Of a DNA stretch of 6,662 nucleotides, positions 1 through 5,278 are shown piece after piece (position 1 is the first letter of the stretch; every line of letters starts with the position of its first letter). The stretch comes from Deltaproteobacteria bacterium (GTDB lineage: Bacteria; Desulfobacterota; DSM-4660; Desulfatiglandales; HGW-15). The notes beneath the pieces are model-generated. The model did not search any database. It had not been told where the DNA came from and saw only the letters and a program-made list of their open reading frames with translations. The stretch is from positions 1 through 6,662 of the forward strand of contig DAOVAK010000154.1 in NCBI GenBank assembly GCA_030671095.1, written 5' to 3'. The position numbers and the translations under genes are program-made.

Positions 1-165
1 ACATCCCACAAGAGGGTCTGGGTGCGTGTAGTGAAATGGAAAGGCAAGACACGAATCAGTGTGGCAGGGAGAGCAAACAAAAATCCTATTGGGATGGAAA
101 GGGAGCTAGAGCAGGTCACCAGCGAGCTTCAAAATCTATTCATTGGAGAAGGGAAAAAGTCATGA
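1..165 (+). CDS. resB: ResB-family cytochrome c biogenesis protein, C-terminal end (partial)
   Basis: Frame 1 is open from the first base to a TGA at 163-165 and gives 54 residues; the 5' part lies outside the window. The peptide begins TSHKRVWVRVVKWKGKTRIS and continues with SVAGRANKNPIGMERELEQ. This matches the usual end of ResB/Ccs1 proteins, where a soluble extracytoplasmic domain closes with a basic beta-strand stretch, an 'AG..NKN' turn, a 'G.ERE' segment and a short helix. ResB (Ccs1) is the large membrane partner of the System II cytochrome c synthase and works with the WWD protein encoded next to deliver heme to apocytochromes. The stop codon overlaps the ATG of the next gene (ATGA, 162-165), so translational coupling is likely. 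The family call rests on this C-terminal resemblance plus the neighbour, so it is firm but not absolute. Confidence 0.82.
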   Translation, partial: TSHKRVWVRVVKWKGKTRISVAGRANKNPIGMERELEQVTSELQNLFIGEGKKS

Positions 166-1001
166 TAAACGCCGTGATTCTGAACTACGTCACCTTTGTC
201 TATTTTGCCTCTTTCATGCTCTATCTCCTCATGATGGTCATGGGAAGAGAGGTCTTTGGGCGCCTGGGGACTGTAGTCACTTCACTCGGTCTGCTGGGTC
301 ATACCATCGCCATTATCCTCAGGTGGGTGGAATCCTATCAGCTAGGAATCGGGCATGCCCCGCTCTCCAACCTCTATGAGTCACTGATCTTCTTCGCATG
401 GACCATGGTTTTGCTCTACCTGCTCATAGAGTGGCGGACCAGAAACAGGAGCATAGGGACCTTCGCCACTCCTCTGGCGTTTCTCATTATGGCCTATGCC
501 TCATTTACCGATGTGAGCAGCCGTATTCAGCCTCTGGTTCCTGCCCTAAAGAGTAACTGGCTGCTTGCTCATGTGGTCACATGTTTTGTTGGGTATGCGG
601 CCTTTGGGATCGCATTTGGATTGAGCATCATGTATCTCCTGAAACGACTGGAAAATCCGAACACTGAGACCCTCTTCCTGAAAGTTATACCCAGCTCAGC
701 CATTCTGGATGAACTGAGCTACCAGATTATCGCCATCGGTTTCATATTGCTGACCTTGGGCATCATAACCGGGGCCGTCTGGGCCCATTCAGCCTGGGGA
801 CGCTATTGGGGATGGGATCCGAAGGAGACCTGGTCCCTTATCACATGGCTCGTCTATGCTGCCCTGCTTCATTCCCGGATGATTCGAGGTTGGCGGGGTA
901 AGAAGCTGGCCATATTCTCTATCGCCGGGTTTTGTTGCGTCATTTTCACGTATCTGGGGGTTAACCTCGTTTTGTCCGGCCTCCACAGTTACGCCCAGTG
1001 A
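162..1001 (+). CDS. ccsB: System II cytochrome c synthase, heme-handling WWD protein (CcsB/CcsA/ResC type)
   Basis: This is an integral membrane protein of 279 residues, the usual family length. With ResB it exports heme and ligates it to CXXCH motifs of c-type cytochromes outside the cytoplasmic membrane. The tryptophan-rich heme motif WGRYWGWDPKE lies at residues 212-222. Family-typical motifs are GHAPLSNLYESL (64-75), LLAHVVTCFVGY (134-145) and GVNLVLSGLHSY (266-277). H136 and H274 flank the WWD motif like the two external heme ligands of the family, and H237 sits where a membrane-embedded ligand is expected; these assignments are by analogy. I see about eight hydrophobic segments. The frame is open back to position 36, but the start at 162 is preferred: it has GGAGAAGGG at 145-153 with an 8-base spacer, overlaps the resB stop by ATGA, and removes a 42-residue hydrophilic leader unlike the family. 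Naming is inconsistent: the same protein is called ccsB, ccsA or resC. Confidence 0.95.
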   Translation: MINAVILNYVTFVYFASFMLYLLMMVMGREVFGRLGTVVTSLGLLGHTIAIILRWVESYQLGIGHAPLSNLYESLIFFAWTMVLLYLLIEWRTRNRSIGTFATPLAFLIMAYASFTDVSSRIQPLVPALKSNWLLAHVVTCFVGYAAFGIAFGLSIMYLLKRLENPNTETLFLKVIPSSAILDELSYQIIAIGFILLTLGIITGAVWAHSAWGRYWGWDPKETWSLITWLVYAALLHSRMIRGWRGKKLAIFSIAGFCCVIFTYLGVNLVLSGLHSYAQ

Positions 1002-1006
1002 AGCTC

Positions 1007-1023
1007 CCCGCCCACAGGGCGGG
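1007..1023. terminator. GC-rich hairpin between convergent genes, possible terminator
   Basis: CCCGCCC (1007-1013), a 3-base loop ACA and GGGCGGG (1017-1023) form a perfect 7-bp stem starting 6 bases after the ccsB stop. The place, between two convergent genes, suits a transcript end or an mRNA 3' stabiliser. No T-run follows on either strand, so it is not a classical intrinsic terminator. The rest of 1002-1121 holds nothing else I can support. Confidence 0.4.
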
Positions 1024-1121
1024 TCATCATTGCAAAAAGTCTGCTCGATAAAGGGCGATACAGGTAAGGTGTGAAATGAGGATATGCAATGTATCAGCCA
1101 AAAGAATGGGAGAGGAACCAT

Positions 1122-1433
1122 TCAGGTCTTGTTAAAAAACGCCTGGAACTCCTTTAAGATGGCGACCTTTATATCGAGGGTTACATCCTCTTCAAAAATA
1201 AAATCCAGCAAGAATATCATTTTATAGTCCACTGCTGAAGTCTCATATTTCTGCAAAGAGGTCACCATTACATCCTTCAGTTTTCCATAATCCTCTCTTT
1301 CGAAGAGGCCAGTTTTTCTCAAGATGAGATTGAGCGCCTCCTTGGCATCATCAGCACTCTCCAACACGATCTCAATCCCGTCAAGTTTCTTTACCGCTTT
1401 AATAATCTTCTCACTCTCAACTTTGATTTTCAT
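1122..1433 (-). CDS. Small hypothetical protein (103 aa), family not recognised
   Basis: The product is a soluble, charged protein of 103 residues with no signal peptide, no membrane segment, no Cys and no Trp. I do not recognise its family. The N-terminal part alternates like beta-alpha-beta-alpha: strand MKIKVE, helix EKIIKAVKKL, strand GIEIVLE, helix DDAKEALNLIL. It is followed by a Tyr-rich stretch around residues 49-69 and helices rich in Phe, Leu and Ile (72-103). The start ATG is at 1431-1433, with AGGG at 1441-1444 and a 7-base spacer, a moderate ribosome site. The coding sense is supported by an open frame of plausible amino-acid composition and by the absence of a competing gene on the other strand. 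It lies 169 bases downstream of the aldehyde dehydrogenase gene on the same strand, so it may be the last gene of that transcript or use its own promoter. The sequence looks more AT-rich than the flanking genes, which could mean transfer. Confidence 0.7.
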   Translation of the reverse strand: MKIKVESEKIIKAVKKLDGIEIVLESADDAKEALNLILRKTGLFEREDYGKLKDVMVTSLQKYETSAVDYKMIFLLDFIFEEDVTLDIKVAILKEFQAFFNKT

Positions 1434-1480
1434 TTCAACGCCCTATGCGAGTAATAGGTTTTCTATCCTTTCGTGCAAGT

Positions 1481-1492
1481 GGTCAGGTGACC
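1481..1492. repeat. Short inverted repeat (possible operator) upstream of the 103-aa gene
   Basis: GGTCA (1481-1485) and TGACC (1488-1492) form a perfect 5-bp dyad with a 2-base centre, about 48 bases upstream of the minus-strand ATG. It lies in the would-be leader, downstream of the possible promoter, so it could be a regulator site. A dyad this short can arise by chance. Confidence 0.2.
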
Positions 1493-1556
1493 TTTCATCC
1501 CTCAAAACTGAGAAGCACATTCATCTGTTTGCTTTATTAATAATCTTAGAAATGGA

Positions 1557-1586
1557 AGCATACCACAAGAGTATCCGAGCTGTCCA
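1557..1586 (-). promoter_or_regulatory. Possible sigma-70 promoter for the 103-aa gene
   Basis: On the minus strand, TGGACA (1586-1581, five of six to the -35 consensus) is followed after 18 bases by TATGCT (1562-1557, four of six to the -10 consensus). A TG dinucleotide one base before the -10 makes an extended -10. Transcription would begin near 1550 and give a leader of about 117 bases. It would allow expression independent of the upstream dehydrogenase gene. Confidence 0.35.
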
Positions 1587-1602
1587 GATCGGGCATAATG
1601 AA

Positions 1603-3192
1603 TTATTTGGTGGAAAAAGATCGAAAAAAAATCTTCAGCAAGTGCCTCAACCCTTTTACGCGCTCGGAAATAGACCTCCCATGGACGAATTTGATTGCAC
1701 CTAATAATCCCCTATATTTTCCCTTTCCGTGAGGGAACCACCACATATTCTGTCTGGAAAAGGGCATAAAATCGTGGACAATAACCTGGGGTTGTGTCAT
1801 TTCATCAAATCCAATGGCACCGTGGGTGCGGCCAATGCCCGACTCTTTGAACCCGCCCCATGGTGTTTCTGCCATGCCATGGCTCATGACATGGTCGTTG
1901 ATCATAACCGCGCCAGCATGGATTTGACGAGCGAGCTCTTCGGCTTTTTTTCTGTTTCTTGACCAAACCGAACTACTAAGCCCGAGATGAGAATCGTTGG
2001 CAAGTGCAACTGCTTCGTTCATATCCTTGACCTTCATTACGCCCACAATTGGACCAAAGGTTTCTTCCCGCATCACTAACATCTCATGATTAACTTCAGT
2101 CAAAACCATAGCAGGAAGCATATTTCCTGAGCCGTCTCCCTCCGGTTGTGAAGATCTTGCAAAGATCACCGCACCCTTCGCCAGGGCATCCGCCAAGTGG
2201 CTTTTGACCGTTTCAACCTGGCGCTCCGTTGTCATTACACCAAGATCCACATTGAAATTCTCGTCATAACCCACTCGCAAGGCTTCCACTCTTTTTTTAA
2301 GGAGTTCTAGAAATGGTTCATAGACCCTTTCATGAACATACATCCGTTCCACCCCAGCACAACTTTGTCCGCAGTTTTGCAATCCCGCCCATACGCCCCC
2401 AGAGGCGGCACGGTAGAGATCAGCATCATCGCAGACCAGCATCGCATCGTTGCCTCCCAGCTCGAGTACCATTGGGGTCAGGGTTTCAGCAGCTTCACCC
2501 ATAAGTTTTTTTCCCACACTTACGGATCCGGTAAAAAAGACTTTGTCGATTCCACTCTTCAAAAAAGCACTCCCAGCAAGACGGCCAGGTATATTCACAT
2601 AAGTAAAGACTCCTTCTGGCAGTGTTGCTGTAGAGAAGCACTCCTCCAGTTTGCGTCCCACCATCTGAGTTTCCGTAGCGGTTTTCAGCACCACTGCATT
2701 TCCAGCAAGTAGCGCCATAACTACTTCCGAGAAGGGAATGGAAAAAGGGTAATTCCAAGGGGAAATGATTCCTATAACGCCGTAGGGGATTCTTATAATT
2801 TTAGAACGCTTGTTTGAAAGCAAAATGCTTCCGGGCCGAAGGCGTTTTGTTCTCAAGAATCTCCTAGTGTGCTTTTCATAATATGCGACGGCCAGTATGG
2901 CTGGGAATACTTCTGTGGTGAGGGCATCGGTACGGGTTTTGCCGTTGTCCTTGGAAATCACTTCAGCAATTGCCTCTGCCTGTTCAACCATGTATTCACG
3001 AACCCGGCCCATATACGCAACCCGTTCTTTGACGGGCAATTCTGCCCAGGCCTTTTGCACAGCCCGCGCCTTTTCAATGACTTTTTTCAGTTCCTGCATA
3101 CTCGTTAAAGGAGAGTATCCCAAGAATTCCCCTGTAGCCGGATTCCGACAGACTGTTTGGTCCCTAGTTTCATTTGACTGATTCTCATTCAT
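1603..3192 (-). CDS. NAD(P)-dependent aldehyde dehydrogenase family protein with basic C-terminal extension
   Basis: This 529-residue enzyme should oxidise an aldehyde to the carboxylate using NAD(P)+. Numbered from the chosen start, the landmarks are PWNYP (146-149, Asn N147 of the oxyanion hole), cofactor Lys K170, the Rossmann turn TGSVSVGK (221-228), general base E244 in LELGG, nucleophile C278 in GQSCAG, and EETFGP (376-381) with E377 and F379 at the nicotinamide-ribose site. All catalytic residues are present. After the catalytic fold (to about 475) there is a tail of about 50 residues starting near MWWFPHGKGKYRG. It is aromatic, then basic and hydrophobic, as in ALDH subgroups related to yeast Msc7 and diapolycopene-dialdehyde dehydrogenase, and it may touch the membrane. 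T173 occupies the place where NAD-specific enzymes carry a ribose-binding Glu, so NADP use is possible. The frame is open to an ATG at 3282, but the ATG at 3192 has AGGGGGG with a 6-base spacer and removes 30 residues unlike the fold. The substrate cannot be assigned. Confidence 0.93.
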   Translation of the reverse strand: MNENQSNETRDQTVCRNPATGEFLGYSPLTSMQELKKVIEKARAVQKAWAELPVKERVAYMGRVREYMVEQAEAIAEVISKDNGKTRTDALTTEVFPAILAVAYYEKHTRRFLRTKRLRPGSILLSNKRSKIIRIPYGVIGIISPWNYPFSIPFSEVVMALLAGNAVVLKTATETQMVGRKLEECFSTATLPEGVFTYVNIPGRLAGSAFLKSGIDKVFFTGSVSVGKKLMGEAAETLTPMVLELGGNDAMLVCDDADLYRAASGGVWAGLQNCGQSCAGVERMYVHERVYEPFLELLKKRVEALRVGYDENFNVDLGVMTTERQVETVKSHLADALAKGAVIFARSSQPEGDGSGNMLPAMVLTEVNHEMLVMREETFGPIVGVMKVKDMNEAVALANDSHLGLSSSVWSRNRKKAEELARQIHAGAVMINDHVMSHGMAETPWGGFKESGIGRTHGAIGFDEMTQPQVIVHDFMPFSRQNMWWFPHGKGKYRGLLGAIKFVHGRSISERVKGLRHLLKIFFRSFSTK

Positions 3193-3198
3193 AGTGGA

Positions 3199-3205
3199 CC
3201 CCCCT
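3199..3205 (-). promoter_or_regulatory. Shine-Dalgarno site that decides the aldehyde dehydrogenase start
   Basis: AGGGGGG on the minus strand (3205-3199) lies 6 bases before the ATG at 3192. The longer in-frame starts, ATG at 3282 and at 3273, have no comparable purine tract at the right distance. The site therefore favours a 529-residue protein. Confidence 0.6.
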
Positions 3206-3216
3206 AATGCGTGCTG

Positions 3217-3259
3217 GTTACCATTCGCGAAAAACGCTGCAACGATATCAGAGGGTAAC
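3217..3259 (-). repeat. Inverted repeat in the aldehyde dehydrogenase leader
   Basis: GTTACC (3217-3222) and GGTAAC (3254-3259) are perfect 6-bp inverted copies with 31 bases between them. A small GCG-TTTTT-CGC hairpin (minus-strand sense) lies inside. In the dehydrogenase mRNA this stem would end 12 bases upstream of the AGGGGGG ribosome site. It could shape translation or bind a regulator, but the stem is short and the loop long. Confidence 0.2.
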
Positions 3260-3332
3260 AATTTCCTCAACATGATATTCAATTGGCTCAGGAAAGGGAT
3301 AGGAGTTATCTCTGTCGTTTTTTGGTTGTCCT

Positions 3333-3340
3333 GTAATTAC
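3333..3340. repeat. GTAATTAC palindrome at the presumed aldehyde dehydrogenase transcription start
   Basis: GTAATTAC is a perfect 8-bp palindrome 6 bases downstream of the minus-strand -10 element, exactly where transcription would begin. That is a common position for a repressor site. It is too short to claim more than a candidate. Confidence 0.2.
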
Positions 3341-3346
3341 CGCTAA

Positions 3347-3371
3347 ATTATATTCTGTTTAATTCAGTTTA
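3347..3371 (-). promoter_or_regulatory. Likely aldehyde dehydrogenase promoter: perfect -10 preceded by tandem direct repeats
   Basis: On the minus strand a perfect TATAAT (3352-3347) is directly preceded by two 9-base direct repeats, TAAACTGAA (3371-3363) and TAAACAGAA (3361-3353). They differ at one base and have a 10-base period, one helical turn. No acceptable -35 hexamer is found 16 to 18 bases upstream; the -35 area lies at the upstream edge of the repeats. A -10 without a -35, plus helically phased repeats, is the usual arrangement of an activator-dependent promoter. Transcription would begin near 3340, giving a leader of roughly 150 bases. The -10 and the repeats are seen directly; the activator is inferred. 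Confidence 0.45.
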
Positions 3372-3432
3372 TTTTTGTGCAATTATCTTTTTCCTTGATT
3401 AGGATGCAGCCAACTGGAAATACTTTACAACT

Positions 3433-3452
3433 TGCCAGACCTTCTCCTGGCA
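3433..3452. repeat. Small hairpin in the divergent intergenic region
   Basis: TGCCAG (3433-3438) and CTGGCA (3447-3452) form a perfect 6-bp stem with an 8-base loop. No T-run follows on the plus strand. It sits in the middle of the divergent region between the two promoters and has no role I can assign. Confidence 0.25.
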
Positions 3453-3456
3453 GTGA

Positions 3457-3567
3457 GGGAGGGGTCAGGCCAAAGGATGCCTCTCAGGGGCTGCGAAGTT
3501 TTTTGAGAAATGCGAGTTAGATGGATATCTAAAACAGGCAAAAGAGGGCCTCAAATCTTTGGAATAG
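3457..3567 (+). pseudogene. Possible gene remnant: decayed helical protein C-terminus
   Basis: From the codon after an in-frame TGA (3454-3456) to the TAG at 3565-3567 the plus strand reads 36 codons ending in FFEKCELDGYLKQAKEGLKS followed by LE. There is no start codon with a ribosome site. The amphipathic helical ending resembles the last helices of TPR-type proteins, such as the C-termini of bacterial cyclase/ATPase-TPR regulators. I read it as a possible relic of a gene deleted here. The resemblance is judged by eye over about 25 residues, so chance remains a real alternative. Confidence 0.22.
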
Positions 3568-3570
3568 AAA

Positions 3571-3599
3571 TTGATTCAACACCCCTTTACAAATATAAT
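3571..3599 (+). promoter_or_regulatory. Sigma-70 promoter of the zinc-ribbon/NEW3/ABC operon
   Basis: TTGATT (3571-3576, TTGA plus two mismatches) and a perfect TATAAT (3594-3599) are separated by an optimal 17 bases. Transcription would begin near 3606 and give a leader of about 67 bases before the zinc-ribbon ATG. The leader is AT-rich. It contains a short TAGG/CCTA stem (3645-3648 with 3657-3660) that touches the weak AGG ribosome site. This is the only strong promoter seen upstream of the four-gene cluster, so it probably drives all of it. Confidence 0.65.
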
Positions 3600-3672
3600 T
3601 TTTTCATTAAATTATAGCGGATTCTCAATTTCCTCCTTATCTTTTAGGCTTTAATACCTAGGTTCTTTCGTA

Positions 3673-4044
3673 ATGCCCATATACGAATATCAAGCCGTAA
3701 ACTCCGAGCGTGCATGCCCCAAATGCAGGGAGGGATTTGAAACCCTTCAAGGGGTCAGCGAAAGACCCCTCTCCAAATGCCCTGAGTGCGGCAAAAAGGT
3801 GAAAAAGATCATCTCCTGGTGCCGTTCCGCGGTCATGGAGACATCGGATGGCCACCTCAGCGTGGAACGGAAAATAAAGGATTACGAGCAATCAGGCATG
3901 TGGAGCCATGCAGCCGAGCTTGCGGACAAACATTCGGAAAAAACGAAAGATAAGGGGCTTAAAATGAGAGCGCTTGATAATTATAAGAAAGCAGGGTATG
4001 ATGCCGATTCCCTTGCCAAACATGCCAAATCAGATAATGACTAA
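3673..4044 (+). CDS. FmdB-type zinc-ribbon protein with helical C-terminal tail
   Basis: This is a cytoplasmic protein of 123 residues. The opening MPIYEY is the hallmark N-terminus of the FmdB/CxxC_CxxC_SSSS zinc-ribbon family and fixes the start even though the ribosome site is weak (AGG at 3660-3662, 10-base spacer). Two cysteine knuckles, C15-P-K-C18 and C36-P-E-C39, should bind one zinc ion. The family's second knuckle usually reads CPxCG, as here. After the ribbon (about 1-50) comes a charged helical region (60-123) rich in Lys, Asp and Glu that includes YEQSGMWSHAAELADKH. FmdB was named for a presumed regulator of formamidase genes, but the function of most members is unproven. It lies 15 bases upstream of the NEW3 gene and behind a good promoter, so it is likely the first gene of that operon. 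A role as regulator or accessory of the exporter is inference. Confidence 0.85.
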   Translation: MPIYEYQAVNSERACPKCREGFETLQGVSERPLSKCPECGKKVKKIISWCRSAVMETSDGHLSVERKIKDYEQSGMWSHAAELADKHSEKTKDKGLKMRALDNYKKAGYDADSLAKHAKSDND

Positions 4045-4050
4045 AGGAGG
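4045..4050 (+). promoter_or_regulatory. Consensus Shine-Dalgarno site of the NEW3 gene
   Basis: AGGAGG begins directly after the zinc-ribbon stop codon (4042-4044) and lies 9 bases before the ATG at 4060. A full-consensus site here, against a weak one for the preceding gene, suggests that the envelope protein is made in larger amount than the zinc-ribbon protein from the shared mRNA. Confidence 0.75.
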
Positions 4051-4059
4051 ATTAAATTT

Positions 4060-5277
4060 ATGAAATTGAGTAAGGGTGGTTTTTCTTTTTATGTTGGTAT
4101 TATTGGCCTTTGTTTGATCGCGGGGGGACTTATCTTCCCTGCATATGGGCACGAAGAGGAAAAAAAGGACCTTCCACCTCGGGCCATCTCCGTCTCCCCG
4201 GAATATTCGGGTGTTATTGTTTCCCAGGGTGAAGATGTGAGCGTAGACTTAAAGGTCATCAACAAGGGGAGACAGGATGAGATTATTGAGCTCACCCTCC
4301 CTTCAGTGCCCAAGGGCTGGACGGCGACGGTCAAGACCTATAGCTTCGGGGTAACCGGAGTTTATATGGAAAGCGATAAATCCAGAAGCCTGACGCTTAA
4401 GGTGGAGCCTGATGAGAGCGTGGGCCCAGGCAAATATACCTTTTTGGTCAAAGGCCGGACCCAGGATGGGGAGTTGACCTCTTCAGGCAAGGTGGTCATC
4501 ACGGTAAAACCTAAGCAAGAGGAGAAAAAATCCAAAGACGTGAAAATCACCACCTCATATCCTGTGCTCGAAGGTCCAACGGATGCCACGTTTGAATTTT
4601 CTGTGGAAGTGGAGAACAAACTGGACAAAGACACGGTATTCAACCTCGGCTATGAGGGTCCGAAAAACTGGGAGGTTAGATTTAAACCAGCCTATGAGGA
4701 GAAATATTTCTCAAGCCTGAGGATTAAGCAGGGCCAGAGTGAGTCCATGGCCGTGGAGGTGAAACCCTACTTCTTGGCCGAACCCGGCAGATACCCCATC
4801 AAAGTCAAGGTGAACTCGCCAGAGGCGAAGGGAGAAGCAGAGATCACGGTGGTCCTGACAGGGACATACAGGCTGGATGCCGGGACCGCTGATGGCCTTC
4901 TGTCGTTAAGTGCCTTGAGAGGGAAAGAGGCCAATCTCTCCTTTTATGTGAAAAACACCGGTTCTGCCAAACAGAATACCGTCAAGTTCCTCTCTTTCAA
5001 GCCCGAAAACTGGAAGGTGGAGTTCAAGCCGGAAACCCTTGAGACCCTTGCTCCCGGAGATCTCAAGCAGGTGGAAGTGACGATTACACCGGCCGAAGAG
5101 GCCTTGGTGGGAGATTATTCCGTCGGTCTTGCGGTGGAGGGGGAGAAGGCCAAAAAGAACCTGGAATTCAGAGTAACCGTCAAAGCATCCACCGCCTGGG
5201 GGCTAATAGGAGTCATTATCATTTTGGTCGTGGTTGCGGGCCTCTTGACAACATTTTTCAGGTTTGGAAGGCGGTAA
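4060..5277 (+). CDS. Membrane-anchored extracytoplasmic protein with three NEW3 (Ig-like) domains
   Basis: The 405-residue product begins with a signal peptide (basic MKLSKGG, hydrophobic 9-26, likely cleavage after AYG at 28-30) and ends with one membrane helix (379-400) plus a short basic tail RFGRR. The mature body should lie outside the cytoplasmic membrane, anchored at its C-terminus. It holds three tandem beta-sandwich units of about 100 residues (42-150, 160-268, 270-376). Each carries the same landmarks: an aromatic motif (GWTATV W87, NWEVRF W204, NWKVEF W318) and, 35 to 41 residues later, a G-x-Y turn (Y126, Y245, Y353). This is the NEW3 pattern (alpha-galactosidase-associated Ig-like domain, COG1470-type proteins). 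No catalytic residues, mature-region cysteines or lipobox are seen. The stop is one base before the ATPase start, so the two are surely cotranscribed and probably coupled. The likely role is substrate capture, scaffolding or an envelope link for the ABC system; the substrate is unknown. Confidence 0.88.
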   Translation: MKLSKGGFSFYVGIIGLCLIAGGLIFPAYGHEEEKKDLPPRAISVSPEYSGVIVSQGEDVSVDLKVINKGRQDEIIELTLPSVPKGWTATVKTYSFGVTGVYMESDKSRSLTLKVEPDESVGPGKYTFLVKGRTQDGELTSSGKVVITVKPKQEEKKSKDVKITTSYPVLEGPTDATFEFSVEVENKLDKDTVFNLGYEGPKNWEVRFKPAYEEKYFSSLRIKQGQSESMAVEVKPYFLAEPGRYPIKVKVNSPEAKGEAEITVVLTGTYRLDAGTADGLLSLSALRGKEANLSFYVKNTGSAKQNTVKFLSFKPENWKVEFKPETLETLAPGDLKQVEVTITPAEEALVGDYSVGLAVEGEKAKKNLEFRVTVKASTAWGLIGVIIILVVVAGLLTTFFRFGRR

Positions 5278-5278
5278 A

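Noticed and set aside
36..161. N-terminal extension of the cytochrome c synthase gene from the ATG at 36
   Set aside because: The same bases encode the ResB C-terminus in frame 1, the extra 42 residues are hydrophilic and unlike the family, and the ATG at 162 has a good ribosome site.
789..1121. Minus-strand open frame of 110 codons
   Set aside because: It lies largely antisense to the conserved WWD region of ccsB, has no family resemblance and no convincing ribosome site; it is a shadow frame.
1076..1135. 19-codon plus-strand frame with AAGG 6 bases upstream
   Set aside because: It is very short, shows no recognisable motif, and runs into the end of the opposing gene; it is not distinguishable from chance.
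2313..3181. Several plus-strand open frames across the aldehyde dehydrogenase gene
   Set aside because: They are antisense to intact catalytic motifs of the dehydrogenase, lack ribosome sites and have no recognisable domains.
3193..3282. 30-residue N-terminal extension of the aldehyde dehydrogenase
   Set aside because: The extension has no resemblance to the fold and its ATG codons (3282, 3273) lack ribosome sites, while the ATG at 3192 has AGGGGGG at 6 bases.
3475..3506. Weak hairpin (GCCTC-TCA-GGGGC) followed by TTTTTT as an intrinsic terminator
   Set aside because: The stem is only 5 bp with a U-G pair and the T-run begins 7 bases after it, so it does not meet the usual terminator form, and no transcript is known to need termination there.
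3404..3520. 38-codon plus-strand frame starting MQPTGN
   Set aside because: There is no ribosome site (AGG directly touches the ATG), low-complexity Gly/Pro/Ser content, and the overlapping frame at 3457-3567 looks more protein-like.
3603..4044. Riboswitch in the leader of the zinc-ribbon operon
   Set aside because: The leader is only about 67 bases, AT-rich and without extended pairing beyond a 4-bp TAGG/CCTA stem.
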